From positions 1-32,385 of the forward strand of contig JAQWYY010000131.1 in the NCBI GenBank assembly GCA_029253705.1: 32,385 bases of DNA. The letters are read 5' to 3'. Made by a program: the position numbers and the translations under genes. How positions within the stretch are numbered: the first letter of the stretch is position 1; every line of letters begins with the position of its first letter. The stretch is from Luminiphilus sp. (GTDB lineage: Bacteria; Pseudomonadota; Gammaproteobacteria; Pseudomonadales; Halieaceae). The notes below the pieces were generated by a model. It ran no database searches. It worked only from the letters and a program-made list of their open reading frames with translations, and was not told where the DNA came from. Shown one piece after another: positions 7,740-16,322 of this stretch.

Positions 7740-9014
7740 ATGTTCCATAACCCCACACTCAAAGAACTTATCATACGGCAGGCAGTGCTTATTGTTGCAT
7801 TGGCAGGTATGTGGCACGCCTCCAGCCTCGCTGGCGAGCCTCAACCCTGGGGGGTTCATATTTTATGGCCGGCCGAGGCTGCATTTGAGGCCTCCGCTCA
7901 AGAGCGGCCTGCTCCCCTAACGGTCCAGCGGCGTCTTGATACAACCGCGAAGCAGATTCAAAAGTTAGAAACTGTTTTAGGACCCTATTCGCCAGAACTG
8001 ACTGATCCGCTGGCCAATGCGGCACGAGAAGCAAAGGAATATGGGGCCAATGAGGTTTCCTTAGAGCTTTATCGCTGGGCACTGCACAGCACCCGGATTA
8101 ACAGTGGATTGAGTAGTGCTGACCAACTGCCCTTGCTTGAGGAAATTTTAGAGCTCCTTCGTGAGCAGGGGGATCCGGTCGAGGTAGGGCGCCAGATTAA
8201 CTACTTTTATAGGTTGCTGGGGCGAGGCGCCGAGCCCTGGTCTCCCCAGCGTTTAAACGCCTCCATTAGATGGCTATCGGAGCAAAGTGAACTCCTCGCG
8301 AGTAGCCCCTGGCAGGGCAAGGAATCTGATGTTTTGTTTGTGGTTAGTCACGGTAAAGATATGGCCAGAGCTATCTGCGAGAGTGCTCAGTGGCAGAGGC
8401 CCTGGTGCAAGTTGTTAAGCCTTGAAGTCCTGAAGCTTTATTATCTTATCGACTGGAATGTTGACCCCTTGGTGGTCGATAGCTTTGGGGCTTCTCAGGA
8501 CCGCTATGTCAACCCTTACCAACAGGGCCTCCAGCAGAATCGGGAGCAGTCTCCCGGGGAGTATCGGCTTCGTACTATTGAAAGCACTATTGGATCAACG
8601 GCACGAGGGTTAATAGAGCGGGCACTGGAAGTGTTCCCTCAAGACGAGACCCTTTTACATGCCAAGGCTGACTGGCTTATGCATGGAGGGCGTCAAGCCC
8701 AAGCTCTGCAGATTTATCAGATGCTGCAGCAGGGTAGTTTCGACTTTACAAAACCGGGCCCTTTGCCGGAAGTGCCAACGTTGACTCGCGATCATCGAAT
8801 TAGCCGAGAATGGGCGCCCCTCAAAATAATTGGTGAAGTTACCCCACGCGGTAATCTGAGAAACGTTGTAGTGAGTGCCCCAGATCCGGCTGGCGATAGT
8901 TTGCTGGGATTTGCTCGACGGCAGCTACGGAGCATCCGCTTTAGACCAGCCTTGACTTCAGAGGGAGAGCCCATAGAAGCCCCCGTCGATTGGAGCGTAA
9001 AGGTACTTCGGTAG
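7740..9014 (+). CDS. exported helical-repeat protein with TonB C-terminal-like domain
   Basis: 424 residues, no confident family name. Residues 10-31 (LIIRQAVLIVALAGMWHASSLA) form a signal peptide or N-terminal anchor. Residues 60-340 are almost entirely helical, with TPR-like features such as SLELYRWALHSTRINSG and LLHAKADWLMHGGRQAQALQIYQML. The last 60 residues (about 365-424) resemble the TonB C-terminal domain: EVTPRGNLRNVVV, then RRQLRSIRFRPAL and PVDWSVKV at the end. Proteins of this layout are often annotated as TonB-like or hypothetical in marine gammaproteobacteria. It lacks the proline-rich periplasm-spanning linker of a true TonB, so energy transduction is doubtful. The start has only a weak ribosome site; an internal ATG at 7809 would lose most of the signal sequence. 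The gene ends 10 nt from the convergent methyltransferase. Confidence 0.75.
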   Translation: MFHNPTLKELIIRQAVLIVALAGMWHASSLAGEPQPWGVHILWPAEAAFEASAQERPAPLTVQRRLDTTAKQIQKLETVLGPYSPELTDPLANAAREAKEYGANEVSLELYRWALHSTRINSGLSSADQLPLLEEILELLREQGDPVEVGRQINYFYRLLGRGAEPWSPQRLNASIRWLSEQSELLASSPWQGKESDVLFVVSHGKDMARAICESAQWQRPWCKLLSLEVLKLYYLIDWNVDPLVVDSFGASQDRYVNPYQQGLQQNREQSPGEYRLRTIESTIGSTARGLIERALEVFPQDETLLHAKADWLMHGGRQAQALQIYQMLQQGSFDFTKPGPLPEVPTLTRDHRISREWAPLKIIGEVTPRGNLRNVVVSAPDPAGDSLLGFARRQLRSIRFRPALTSEGEPIEAPVDWSVKVLR

Positions 9015-9024
9015 CGGCGTCGGT

Positions 9025-9666
9025 TTACTGGTTGTTAATAACCAGCAACGCGCCAGTCGCTTTCAATTTGCCCTTGAGTGCCCAATGGATAAGTTCCCCT
9101 CCGTGCCGGTCGATTGCCCTCTCGGCCATCTCATGGAAGGTAGGGCGCTCCGGGTCTGCGATAACGATTTGGCCCACCCCTGCGTCAATAGCGCGATCAA
9201 TTAGCTTGCCAACCGGCTTAACTAAGTCGTCCCAAAAACAGACATCGGCCGCCACTAAGAGGTCAAACTTGGCTAATTGAGGTTTCTTCAATGCCTCAAA
9301 ACGCCGAACCATAGGCGTAGTGGTGACTTGATTAAGCTCAGCCACAGCATTGAGGTAAGGGAATACTGCGGGGTCAGCGTCCAGTGAAACAACGGAGGCT
9401 CCAAGTTTTTTGGCACACCAAATACCAGTTATGCCCCACCCGCATCCAGCATCCAGCACGTTATTTGCGCTTTCTGGTGGATGCTTATGGAGGTAATCCA
9501 TGACAAGAAAACTTGATCGCCACAGTTTGGTACCGTGGATGGAAGGCTCATGCCCTGAGCGTTTCACCTTTCTGATTACTTTGTGACCGGCCGTTGGCAT
9601 TGTCACTCCGCGAAACTTTCGTTCCGTCACGCGCGGTCTCTTGCCTTCAATCACGGCCCCATTCAT
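9025..9666 (-). CDS. class I SAM-dependent methyltransferase, METTL20/METTL21-like
   Basis: 213 residues. SAM-binding motif I is VLDAGCGWG (70-78), the acidic end of strand 2 is SLDAD (95-99), and the post-motif region reads LLVAADVCFWDDL (137-149) followed by IVIADPERPTF (167-177). The AADV...ADPER pattern resembles seven-beta-strand protein-lysine methyltransferases such as METTL20 (electron transfer flavoprotein beta) and METTL21, rather than DNA, rRNA or small-molecule enzymes; this is inference from remembered family patterns. The N-terminal 50 residues are basic, with many Arg and Lys. The ATG overlaps the stop of the membrane-anchored cold-shock-domain gene (ATGA, 9663-9666), so the two are likely co-translated. 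The target is unknown: a cold-shock-domain neighbour or a metabolic protein are both possible. Confidence 0.78.
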   Translation of the reverse strand: MNGAVIEGKRPRVTERKFRGVTMPTAGHKVIRKVKRSGHEPSIHGTKLWRSSFLVMDYLHKHPPESANNVLDAGCGWGITGIWCAKKLGASVVSLDADPAVFPYLNAVAELNQVTTTPMVRRFEALKKPQLAKFDLLVAADVCFWDDLVKPVGKLIDRAIDAGVGQIVIADPERPTFHEMAERAIDRHGGELIHWALKGKLKATGALLVINNQ

Positions 9667-10079
9667 AAAGCTCTAACGCCCTCAGCCTGTGGGCCTCGGT
9701 CACTGGCACGTACGGAGTAGGCGACACGCTGTCCTTGTTTGATACTCCGTTTATTCAGCCCTTCCACGTTGCGGTAGTGCACAAACACCTCTGCTCCATC
9801 GTCGCCAACGATAAAGCCAAACCCCTTCGTGGCGTTAAACCACTTGATGCTGCCTTCATTACTACTTTCCTGAAAGTTTGTTTGCTTTTTGGCAGCCCTA
9901 GGAGAGGGCATATTTAGGTCGCCGAGCAGTGCGCAGATAACGGCTAAAAGAATCAGCCCAGCGAGATGGATCCAGTGCGTGGGGAAGAACACCGCCATCA
10001 CGAAATAGATAACAACGGCAATTAAATCATTGATGACAAGCCTGCCAACAAGGCTAAATTTTTGTGGGTGCGAAGACAT
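9663..10079 (-). CDS. membrane-anchored cold-shock-domain protein
   Basis: 138 residues with an unusual order of parts. Residues about 15-32 and 36-53 are two hydrophobic membrane segments (NDLIAVVIYFVMAVFF and WIHLAGLILLAVICALL). A short basic linker (RAAKK) follows, then a full cold-shock domain at 75-138: GSIKWFNATKGFGFI with RNP1 KGFGFI (85-90) and RNP2 VFVHY (98-102). With two membrane passes and a short loop, the nucleic-acid-binding domain should face the cytoplasm. It probably binds single-stranded RNA at the inner membrane; this is inference. It differs from the CSD-DUF1294 proteins, in which the cold-shock domain is N-terminal. It lies 58 nt after a canonical cold-shock gene and overlaps the methyltransferase by 4 nt. 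The ribosome site is weak (GGA). Confidence 0.85.
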   Translation of the reverse strand: MSSHPQKFSLVGRLVINDLIAVVIYFVMAVFFPTHWIHLAGLILLAVICALLGDLNMPSPRAAKKQTNFQESSNEGSIKWFNATKGFGFIVGDDGAEVFVHYRNVEGLNKRSIKQGQRVAYSVRASDRGPQAEGVRAL

Positions 10080-10137
10080 GAGACATCCGGATTAAGAAAG
10101 GTGCCGAAGTCTATCAAATCCTGAGCACTTGTAGGTG

Positions 10138-10350
10138 CTACGGTTTAGTAACTTCTTCCGCCTGCAGACCTTTATCACCCTCTGCAAGAGTGAACTCCAC
10201 CGCATCTCCCTCATTCAGGGAGCGATATCCCTCTCCCTGAATAGCTCGAAAGTGCACAAAAATATCCTCTTCACGATTGGGCATTGTGATGAAACCAAAA
10301 CCTTTTGCGTTATTGAACCACTTCACAACCCCGGTTTGACGCTCAGACAT
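10138..10350 (-). CDS. cold-shock protein, CspA family
   Basis: 70 residues, the canonical size of a single-domain Csp. It begins [20 protein letters not shown], with RNP1 KGFGFI (16-21) and RNP2 IFVHF (30-34); the end, LQAEEVTKP, is typical of the family. Csps are RNA chaperones that bind single-stranded RNA or DNA. The frame stays open upstream into valS, but the start at 10350 is fixed by family alignment and by AAGGAG at 10357-10362, 6 nt before the ATG. It lies 46 nt downstream of the valS stop on the same strand and could be transcribed with it or from a promoter inside the valS 3' end. No long cold-shock 5' leader fits in the gap. A second, membrane-anchored cold-shock-domain gene follows. 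Confidence 0.93.
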   Translation of the reverse strand: MSERQTGVVKWFNNAKGFGFITMPNREEDIFVHFRAIQGEGYRSLNEGDAVEFTLAEGDKGLQAEEVTKP

Positions 10351-10353
10351 ACG

Positions 10354-10362
10354 CCGCTCCTT
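10354..10362 (-). promoter_or_regulatory. ribosome binding site deciding the csp start
   Basis: On the minus strand AAGGAG (10357-10362) precedes the ATG at 10350 by six bases. It supports the 70-residue form and argues against the 138-residue extension into the valS coding region. Confidence 0.75.
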
Positions 10363-10396
10363 ATTTTTATTAGACTTTATTACCAGTATCGCGTGC

Positions 10397-13159
10397 TTAG
10401 TGCAATCCCTCCAGACGCTGCAATTGCGACGCGATGGCCTGCACTGCGTCCTCCGCAGCCAGTTGCTTTTCTCGTTCTTTGGCCACAACCTCCTCGGGAG
10501 CGCGGTCAATAAAGCTGGCGTTTGAGAGCTTCCCCTGAATTCTTGACAGTTCACTTTGCTGCTTTTTCAATTCTTTTTCCAACCGGGTTTGCTCTGAGGC
10601 AACGTCGATAACGCCTGCCATAGGTACCAGTATTTCGAGGCTGCCGTATAGGGCGGACAAAGACGGCGGTACTTCAGCGTCGAGGCCTAAGAAGGTTATT
10701 GACTCAAGGCGCGCTAGCTTACGCAGGTAGGCAGTGTTGCTGGTAAAGCGCAGTTGATCCTCATCTGTGGTGTTGCGGACCAGAATGTCTAGGGCTTTTC
10801 CTGGCCCCAGCTGAGCCTCTCCTCGAATGGTCCGTATCGCAACTATGACCCCTTGCAGCCACGCTACCTCTGATTCCGCATCAGCATCTAACTCGTGATC
10901 GTCAAAATTAGGCCAAGGTTGGAGCATGATAGTGTCGCCGGACTTCTCTGCCAGAGGCGCAATACTTTGCCATATCTCCTCAGTGATGAATGGCATCATG
11001 GGGTGAAGCAAGCGAAGAATATTCTCCAGTGCTCGAATCAAAGTATGGCGTGTCACCGTTGCTTGATCAGGATTCGCTTCTGAGTCCCAGAGAATGGGCT
11101 TGGAGAGTTCAAGATACCAGTCACAAAATTCGTTCCACACAAAGTCATAAAGGGCCTGAGATGCCAGGTCAAATCGATAGTTTTCAATCGCCTGTTCACA
11201 GTCTTTTGCAGCGGTGGCTAGACGACTCAAAATCCATCGGTCAGCTAACGAGGGTTCGGTTTCTGGTGACGATGGTTTAAGTTCCTCGCAATTTCCCAAA
11301 ACATACCGAGCAGCGTTCCATAGCTTATTACAAAAATTTCTATAGCCCTCCATTCGGTGCATATCGAATTTAATATCGCGACCCGTTGAAGCCAGAGAAT
11401 AAAAAGTAAAGCGTAAAGCGTCTGTGCCGTAGCCAGAAATGCCCTCGGGAAAATGTTTGCGCGTTTGTTTAACGATGCGAGCGGCCATCTGCGGCTGCAT
11501 CATCCCTGCGGTTCTCTTTGCCTCTAGGCTTTCGAGATCAATGCCGTCAATAAGGTCTATGGGGTCGATGACATTTCCCTTGGACTTAGACATCTTTTGG
11601 CCTTCGCCATCTCTAACCAGTCCGTGAACGTAGACAGTGTGGAAAGGCACTTCGTCACAAAAATGTAATGACATCATTATCATTCTAGCCACCCAGAAAA
11701 ATATAATGTCGAAGCCGGTTACTAGCACTGATGCAGGGTGAAATTTCGCCATCTCAGGCGTCTTTTTTGGCCAGCCCAAGGTCGAGAATGTCCAGAGAGC
11801 AGATGAAAACCAGGTATCAAGAACGTCATCGTCTTGGCTGAGCGTTACGGTGTCATCAAGGTTATTGGCAAGCCGTACCGAGTTTTCATCGGGGCCCACA
11901 AACACGTTGCCCTCGTCGTCGTACCAAGCAGGGATTCGGTGTCCCCACCAAAGCTGTCGGCTTATACACCAGTCCTGAATGTCGCGCATCCAAGCGAAAT
12001 ACGTATTCTCCCACTGTTTTGGCACAAACTTGATGGTGCCGTTTTCAACGGCGGCAATTGCAGGCGCCGCTAGCTTTTTAGCATCCACATACCATTGTGG
12101 CGTTAGCCAAGGCTCTACGACTACACCAGAGCGATCGCCACGGGGGACCTTCAAAAGGTGGTCCTCGGTTTTTTCCAGCAGATTAATGGCATCAAGGTCG
12201 GTAATGATTTGTTGTCTGGCTTCATAACGATCGAGACCTCGATAGGCCTCTGGCGCGATATCACTGATCGTTGCGTTTCGTGTGAGGATATTACGCAGGG
12301 GTAGGTCGTGCCGCAGACCCATCTCGTAGTCGTTAAAATCATGCGCAGGCGTTATTTTGACGCAACCTGTACCAAACTCAGGATCAACGTAGTCATCGGC
12401 GATGATCGGAATCTCCCGACCGCACAGGGGCAATGAAACTGATTTGCCGATGAGCATCTGGTAGCGCTCATCCTCTGGGTGAACAGCAACGGCCGCATCG
12501 CCCAGAAGTGTTTCCGGTCTCGTGGTTGCTACAACAAGCTGGCCTGACCCGTCGCTAAGTGGATAGCGCAAGTGCCATAAAAAACCTTGTTCTTCTTCTG
12601 AGACCACTTCAAGGTCTGAGATCGCGGTGTGCAATTTCGGGTCCCAGTTAACCAAACGCTGGCCACGGTAAATCAGTCCCTCATCGTAAAGCTTGATAAA
12701 TACTTGCTGAACGGCATCGGATAGTCCCTCATCCATCGTGAAGCGTTCACGGCTCCAGTCTGCAGATGCCCCTAACCGTCTAAGCTGTTGCGTTATGGTA
12801 CCGCCAGATTGCTCTTTCCAGGCCCAAACCTTTTCGATAAAAGCTTCTCTACCAATATCCTCGCGCTTGATGCCTTCCCCTTCGAGCTGCCTCTCTACAA
12901 GCATTTGAGTCGCGATTCCTGCGTGATCTGTGCCCACCTGCCACAGCGTATCGGCACCTTTCATTCGGTGGTAGCGGATAAGAGCATCCATGATGGCCTG
13001 TTGAAATCCATGGCCCATATGCAGTGAGCCAGTCACGTTGGGTGGGGGGATGGGTATAGAAAAAGCGGTCTCACCACCCTGAGGAGCGAAATAACCACTA
13101 CGCTCCCAAGTTTCGTACCATCGCTTTTCAATGTCGCCAGGGGAAAAAACCTTATCCAT
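10397..13159 (-). CDS. valS: valyl-tRNA synthetase
   Basis: 920 residues, class Ia synthetase charging tRNA-Val. The HIGH motif is HMGH at 47-50 within [15 protein letters not shown], and the KMSKS motif is at 522-526 within [14 protein letters not shown]. Between them lies the CP1 editing insertion, with [10 protein letters not shown] and the [10 protein letters not shown] segment typical of ValS. The anticodon-binding domain includes DRWILSRL and PFITEEIWQ. The last 65 residues form the ValS-specific coiled coil ([20 protein letters not shown]...) that contacts the tRNA elbow. Order on the minus strand is pepA-holC-valS, the standard gammaproteobacterial arrangement, with 48 nt between holC and valS. 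The length is a little below E. coli ValS (951). Confidence 0.97.
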   Translation of the reverse strand: MDKVFSPGDIEKRWYETWERSGYFAPQGGETAFSIPIPPPNVTGSLHMGHGFQQAIMDALIRYHRMKGADTLWQVGTDHAGIATQMLVERQLEGEGIKREDIGREAFIEKVWAWKEQSGGTITQQLRRLGASADWSRERFTMDEGLSDAVQQVFIKLYDEGLIYRGQRLVNWDPKLHTAISDLEVVSEEEQGFLWHLRYPLSDGSGQLVVATTRPETLLGDAAVAVHPEDERYQMLIGKSVSLPLCGREIPIIADDYVDPEFGTGCVKITPAHDFNDYEMGLRHDLPLRNILTRNATISDIAPEAYRGLDRYEARQQIITDLDAINLLEKTEDHLLKVPRGDRSGVVVEPWLTPQWYVDAKKLAAPAIAAVENGTIKFVPKQWENTYFAWMRDIQDWCISRQLWWGHRIPAWYDDEGNVFVGPDENSVRLANNLDDTVTLSQDDDVLDTWFSSALWTFSTLGWPKKTPEMAKFHPASVLVTGFDIIFFWVARMIMMSLHFCDEVPFHTVYVHGLVRDGEGQKMSKSKGNVIDPIDLIDGIDLESLEAKRTAGMMQPQMAARIVKQTRKHFPEGISGYGTDALRFTFYSLASTGRDIKFDMHRMEGYRNFCNKLWNAARYVLGNCEELKPSSPETEPSLADRWILSRLATAAKDCEQAIENYRFDLASQALYDFVWNEFCDWYLELSKPILWDSEANPDQATVTRHTLIRALENILRLLHPMMPFITEEIWQSIAPLAEKSGDTIMLQPWPNFDDHELDADAESEVAWLQGVIVAIRTIRGEAQLGPGKALDILVRNTTDEDQLRFTSNTAYLRKLARLESITFLGLDAEVPPSLSALYGSLEILVPMAGVIDVASEQTRLEKELKKQQSELSRIQGKLSNASFIDRAPEEVVAKEREKQLAAEDAVQAIASQLQRLEGLH

Positions 13160-13207
13160 AATTTTGTTCCGATGTTGGTGCTGCTAACGCAAATGCCGTA
13201 AAAAAAA

Positions 13208-13627
13208 TCAAAGGTCGTGCTTTTGTAATGGGTAACCGCGATCTTTATAGAATCGCCAAGCCTCTCGCATAGCCTCAAGAGCAGTTGTGTCTTGAGTGAC
13301 AACTTCCGCTACGCGTTGAAAACGCGAAAAGAAAGCCGGTGGGGTCAGCGCAAGGTTTATTAGAACGTCATCATGGTTGTTAGGCTCCTGCCCCCAGCCA
13401 ACAACCACCGGCCCCTGCAAGCTCTCGGTTAGCGCGTGGTGGGGTATGAAGCTGCCGGGGCGGAAGGTCCATAGAAGTTCGTCTATGGCTTCAGCTTCTG
13501 ATGCGCTGCCGGCATTGATAAACAAGCTGTGCCCCTGACGATAAGCTTTCTCTGCAAGACGCGCAGCAACCTGCAGACGAGCCTCGGAGCTAGCGTCTGC
13601 AACCACATAAAAGTCGACTCGAGTCAC
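13208..13627 (-). CDS. holC: DNA polymerase III chi subunit
   Basis: 139 residues, close to E. coli HolC (147). Family features are the start TRVDFYVVADAS, the RLAEKAYRQGHSLFI strand-helix pair, IDELLWTFRPGSFIPHHAL (50-68) and the end EAMREAWRFYKDRGYPLQKHDL. Chi is part of the clamp-loader complex, pairing with psi and binding single-strand binding protein to hold the replisome on the lagging strand. It starts with GTG, 3 nt after the pepA stop, and precedes valS by 48 nt, so it is the middle gene of a pepA-holC-valS operon. The identification rests on both sequence and this conserved neighbourhood. Confidence 0.95.
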   Translation of the reverse strand: MTRVDFYVVADASSEARLQVAARLAEKAYRQGHSLFINAGSASEAEAIDELLWTFRPGSFIPHHALTESLQGPVVVGWGQEPNNHDDVLINLALTPPAFFSRFQRVAEVVTQDTTALEAMREAWRFYKDRGYPLQKHDL

Positions 13628-13630
13628 GGG

Positions 13631-15124
13631 CTACTGACCAGCACGCGCTCGCAAGTATTCTACAAGCATGGGCACAGGTCTTCCTGTGGCGCCTTTTGGC
13701 GAGCTGAGAAATGAAGTTCCTGCAACATCTAGGTGAGCCCATTTATATTTTTCAGTAAATCGCGCCAAAAAACATGCAGCAGTGACACTTCCTGCCGTGC
13801 CAGCGCCAATGTTCTGCATATCAGCAAACCTGGAATCAAGCTGTTTTTGATACTCCTGCCATATGGGCATTCTCCAGCCGCGATCGTGGCTGCGTTGGCC
13901 CGCAGCCAAAAGTGCTTCAGCCAGATCATCATCGTTAGCAAAAATACCACTGGCCTCGTGTCCCAGCGATACGATGATTGCACCAGTTAAGGTTGCAATA
14001 TCGACGACTTCTTTGGGTTTGTAGCGCTCAACATAGGTTAGCGCGTCACATAGCACCAAGCGACCCTCTGCATCTGTATTGAGTATTTCAATAGTTTGGC
14101 CGCTCATGCTGGTGACAACGTCACCGGGCTTGGTTGCACGGCCACTGGGCATGTTTTCAGCTGCGGCAACAATGCCAACTAGGTTAATGGGCAAATCTAA
14201 ATTAACGGCTGCCTGGACCGTGCCGAAGACTGAACTGGCGCCACCCATATCAAATTTCATCTCATCCATTTTACCACTGGGTTTAAGGGAAATACCGCCC
14301 GTGTCAAAAGTGATTCCTTTTCCCACGAGAGCGTAAGGCGCTTCCTTTGCTTTGCCGCCTTTGTACTCCATGACGATAAGCTGGGAGGGTTGGTCACTGC
14401 CATGGCCAACAGAGAGCAGCGAGCCCATTCCTAGCTCTTGCATCTTCTTTTCGTCGAGAATCTTCACTGACAGCTTCGAGTGTTTGCGGCCCAAAGCTCT
14501 CGCCTGTTTGGCGAGGTAGGTTGGCGTGCAGATGTTAGCGGGCAGATTGCCGAGTTGGCGGGTAAAGTTGACTCCTTCACCGATAGACACACCAGAATTT
14601 AACGCCCCGCGTGCCTTGCCAACCGCTAATGCGGACGGCGCTGACACACTGACTTTTGTCAGATTTGGAACGTTCTTAGGCTTACTTAGCGTCTCACTGT
14701 AGACATAGCATGACCATAGAATCTCTGTTGCCAAAACCTCGAGAAGGTGGGTGCTGTCATCGGCGGTTAATGGCAAGCTTTCAAGGGCTATGTGTGCTTG
14801 CTGTGCTTTTGTTGCGGCCAAATTTTTACCCGCGGTTTGAGCCAGCTTCTTACTGGAGGTCAGATCAAAATCTTTCACAGCGCCACATCCCAACAGGAGA
14901 ATGCGTTGCACACGATCGTTACCTAGCACGGAAAGGGCGGAACCAAGCTCAGCGGTAAAGTCGCCAAGTTTTAGGGCGCGAGCAATAGCGCCTCCCATCT
15001 GAGCATCCAGCTCAGCAATGCCACCTCCTAGTTTTTGACCTTTAAAAATAGGGAGCACCAAGCATGGGGTAGAAAACTGAGCAAGGTTGGCTGCCTTGCG
15101 GGCCGTAAACGATGGTTGAGACAT
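13631..15124 (-). CDS. pepA: leucyl aminopeptidase, M17 family (PepA)
   Basis: 497 residues. The M17 signature NTDAEGRLVL spans 349-358. Both metal sites are complete: Lys269, Asp274, Asp292, Asp351 and Glu353, with catalytic Lys281 and Arg355, each one residue short of E. coli PepA numbering. The N-terminal macrodomain-like region precedes the catalytic domain, and the family normally forms a hexamer in the cytosol. PepA removes N-terminal residues from peptides and in E. coli also acts as a DNA-binding architectural and regulatory protein; whether it does so here is unknown. CTGGAG lies 5 nt before the ATG. It is divergent from lptF across a 106-nt gap that must hold both promoters, and starts the pepA-holC-valS operon. 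Confidence 0.97.
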   Translation of the reverse strand: MSQPSFTARKAANLAQFSTPCLVLPIFKGQKLGGGIAELDAQMGGAIARALKLGDFTAELGSALSVLGNDRVQRILLLGCGAVKDFDLTSSKKLAQTAGKNLAATKAQQAHIALESLPLTADDSTHLLEVLATEILWSCYVYSETLSKPKNVPNLTKVSVSAPSALAVGKARGALNSGVSIGEGVNFTRQLGNLPANICTPTYLAKQARALGRKHSKLSVKILDEKKMQELGMGSLLSVGHGSDQPSQLIVMEYKGGKAKEAPYALVGKGITFDTGGISLKPSGKMDEMKFDMGGASSVFGTVQAAVNLDLPINLVGIVAAAENMPSGRATKPGDVVTSMSGQTIEILNTDAEGRLVLCDALTYVERYKPKEVVDIATLTGAIIVSLGHEASGIFANDDDLAEALLAAGQRSHDRGWRMPIWQEYQKQLDSRFADMQNIGAGTAGSVTAACFLARFTEKYKWAHLDVAGTSFLSSPKGATGRPVPMLVEYLRARAGQ

Positions 15125-15230
15125 GAAAACTCCAGTAGAGGTAAAGTTAAATCAGAAGCGCATAGTGTATGGTGTATGGAGCCGTAACAAAATATATTCA
15201 GCACAAACCATCGATTCTTATGAGTGACTG

Positions 15231-16322
15231 ATGCGCGTTTTTCTATATTTGACCCGAGATGTGACCACCCACACCCTGGCGGTATCCTTCGTTCTGTTTT
15301 TGGTGGTTTTCAGTGGACGATTTATTAAATACCTTGCAGAGGCCGCCATGGGTAGCCTTTCTGCCGACGTTTTATTGCCCGTCATGTTGTTCAAGCTCCC
15401 CAGTTTTTTTGAGTTAATTCTGCCCCTTGCACTTTTCATCGGTATTTTGCTGTCTCTTGGACGTATGTACGCAGAGAGTGAAATGGTTGTGCTCAAAGCC
15501 TGCGGAACAAGTCCCGGCCGCCTTGCCAGTTACTTGCTGGTGCCTGGTGTATTTGTAATGTGCCTCGTTGCGTTTCTGACTTTGTATTTAGGGCCTGAGG
15601 GCTCAGCTCGAGCACAGCGGTTGTTAGATAACCCCCGGAATGCCGAGGGCCTACAGCTGATGGCGGCGGGACGTTTTAAGTCTCAGCGTGGAGGGGAATT
15701 GGTGACCTACACTGAGCGCATTGATAAAGCCGGTGTTATGCACAATGTTTTTGTGGTTGAGGAGCAATCGGGGACTGAAGCCACGCAGGTCACACTGGCT
15801 GAGGAGGCCGAAATAATTACCGACGCTACCACTAACAGGCGTTACCTTGAGTTGCGCGGGGGAACTCGTTACAGCGGGGTACCTGGTGAGCCTGCTTACG
15901 AGGCAGTTGCGTTTAGTCGGTTTGGCGAGCTCATTCCGGAAAAGCGCGACAGCCTGCGTGGATCTACACGCATCGACGCAACGCCTACTGCCGATCTAGT
16001 TTCTAGTGATGACCCAAGAAAACGCGCCACACTTTGGTGGCGGCTGTCTCTGCCGTTCTTGGTGCCGGTGAGCGTGGTTATTGCCTTGGCATTAAGTAAA
16101 ACAGACTCACGCAGGGGGCGTTATGCCCGCCTTGGGCCTGCACTCGCTTTATTTCTAGTGTACTTTTTAGCCCTTACACAAGCTCGATCTTTCATGGAGT
16201 CGGGGGGTGGGTGGGGCGCAATGTTAATGGCGCATATCGGTTTTGCGATGTTTGCCATTGTTCTGCTCTACTCTGAATCACTTTCTCTGGGGATATTTAG
16301 GAAAAAACATGGGTCGGTTTGA
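15231..16322 (+). CDS. lptF: LPS export ABC transporter permease LptF
   Basis: 363 residues. Three N-terminal membrane segments (about 12-32, 52-75 and 98-122), a periplasmic beta-jellyroll domain (about 125-260) and three C-terminal segments (270-355) match the YjgP/YjgQ fold. Characteristic residues include ELILPLALFIGILLSLGRMYAESEM, whose cytoplasmic coupling helix contacts the LptB ATPase. With LptG and LptB it extracts lipopolysaccharide from the inner membrane. It is the first gene after a 106-nt region divergent from pepA and overlaps lptG by 14 nt. TATATT at 15193-15198 is a possible -10 but has no good -35. Confidence 0.95.
   Translation: MRVFLYLTRDVTTHTLAVSFVLFLVVFSGRFIKYLAEAAMGSLSADVLLPVMLFKLPSFFELILPLALFIGILLSLGRMYAESEMVVLKACGTSPGRLASYLLVPGVFVMCLVAFLTLYLGPEGSARAQRLLDNPRNAEGLQLMAAGRFKSQRGGELVTYTERIDKAGVMHNVFVVEEQSGTEATQVTLAEEAEIITDATTNRRYLELRGGTRYSGVPGEPAYEAVAFSRFGELIPEKRDSLRGSTRIDATPTADLVSSDDPRKRATLWWRLSLPFLVPVSVVIALALSKTDSRRGRYARLGPALALFLVYFLALTQARSFMESGGGWGAMLMAHIGFAMFAIVLLYSESLSLGIFRKKHGSV

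Noticed and set aside
10351-10554. N-terminal extension of the cold-shock protein
   Set aside because: It is inside valS coding sequence, is basic and unlike any Csp, and a good ribosome site marks the later ATG at 10350.
15163-15200. promoters of pepA and lptF in the divergent gap
   Set aside because: TATATT and TACACT are possible -10 boxes, but no -35 at the right spacing exceeds three matches.
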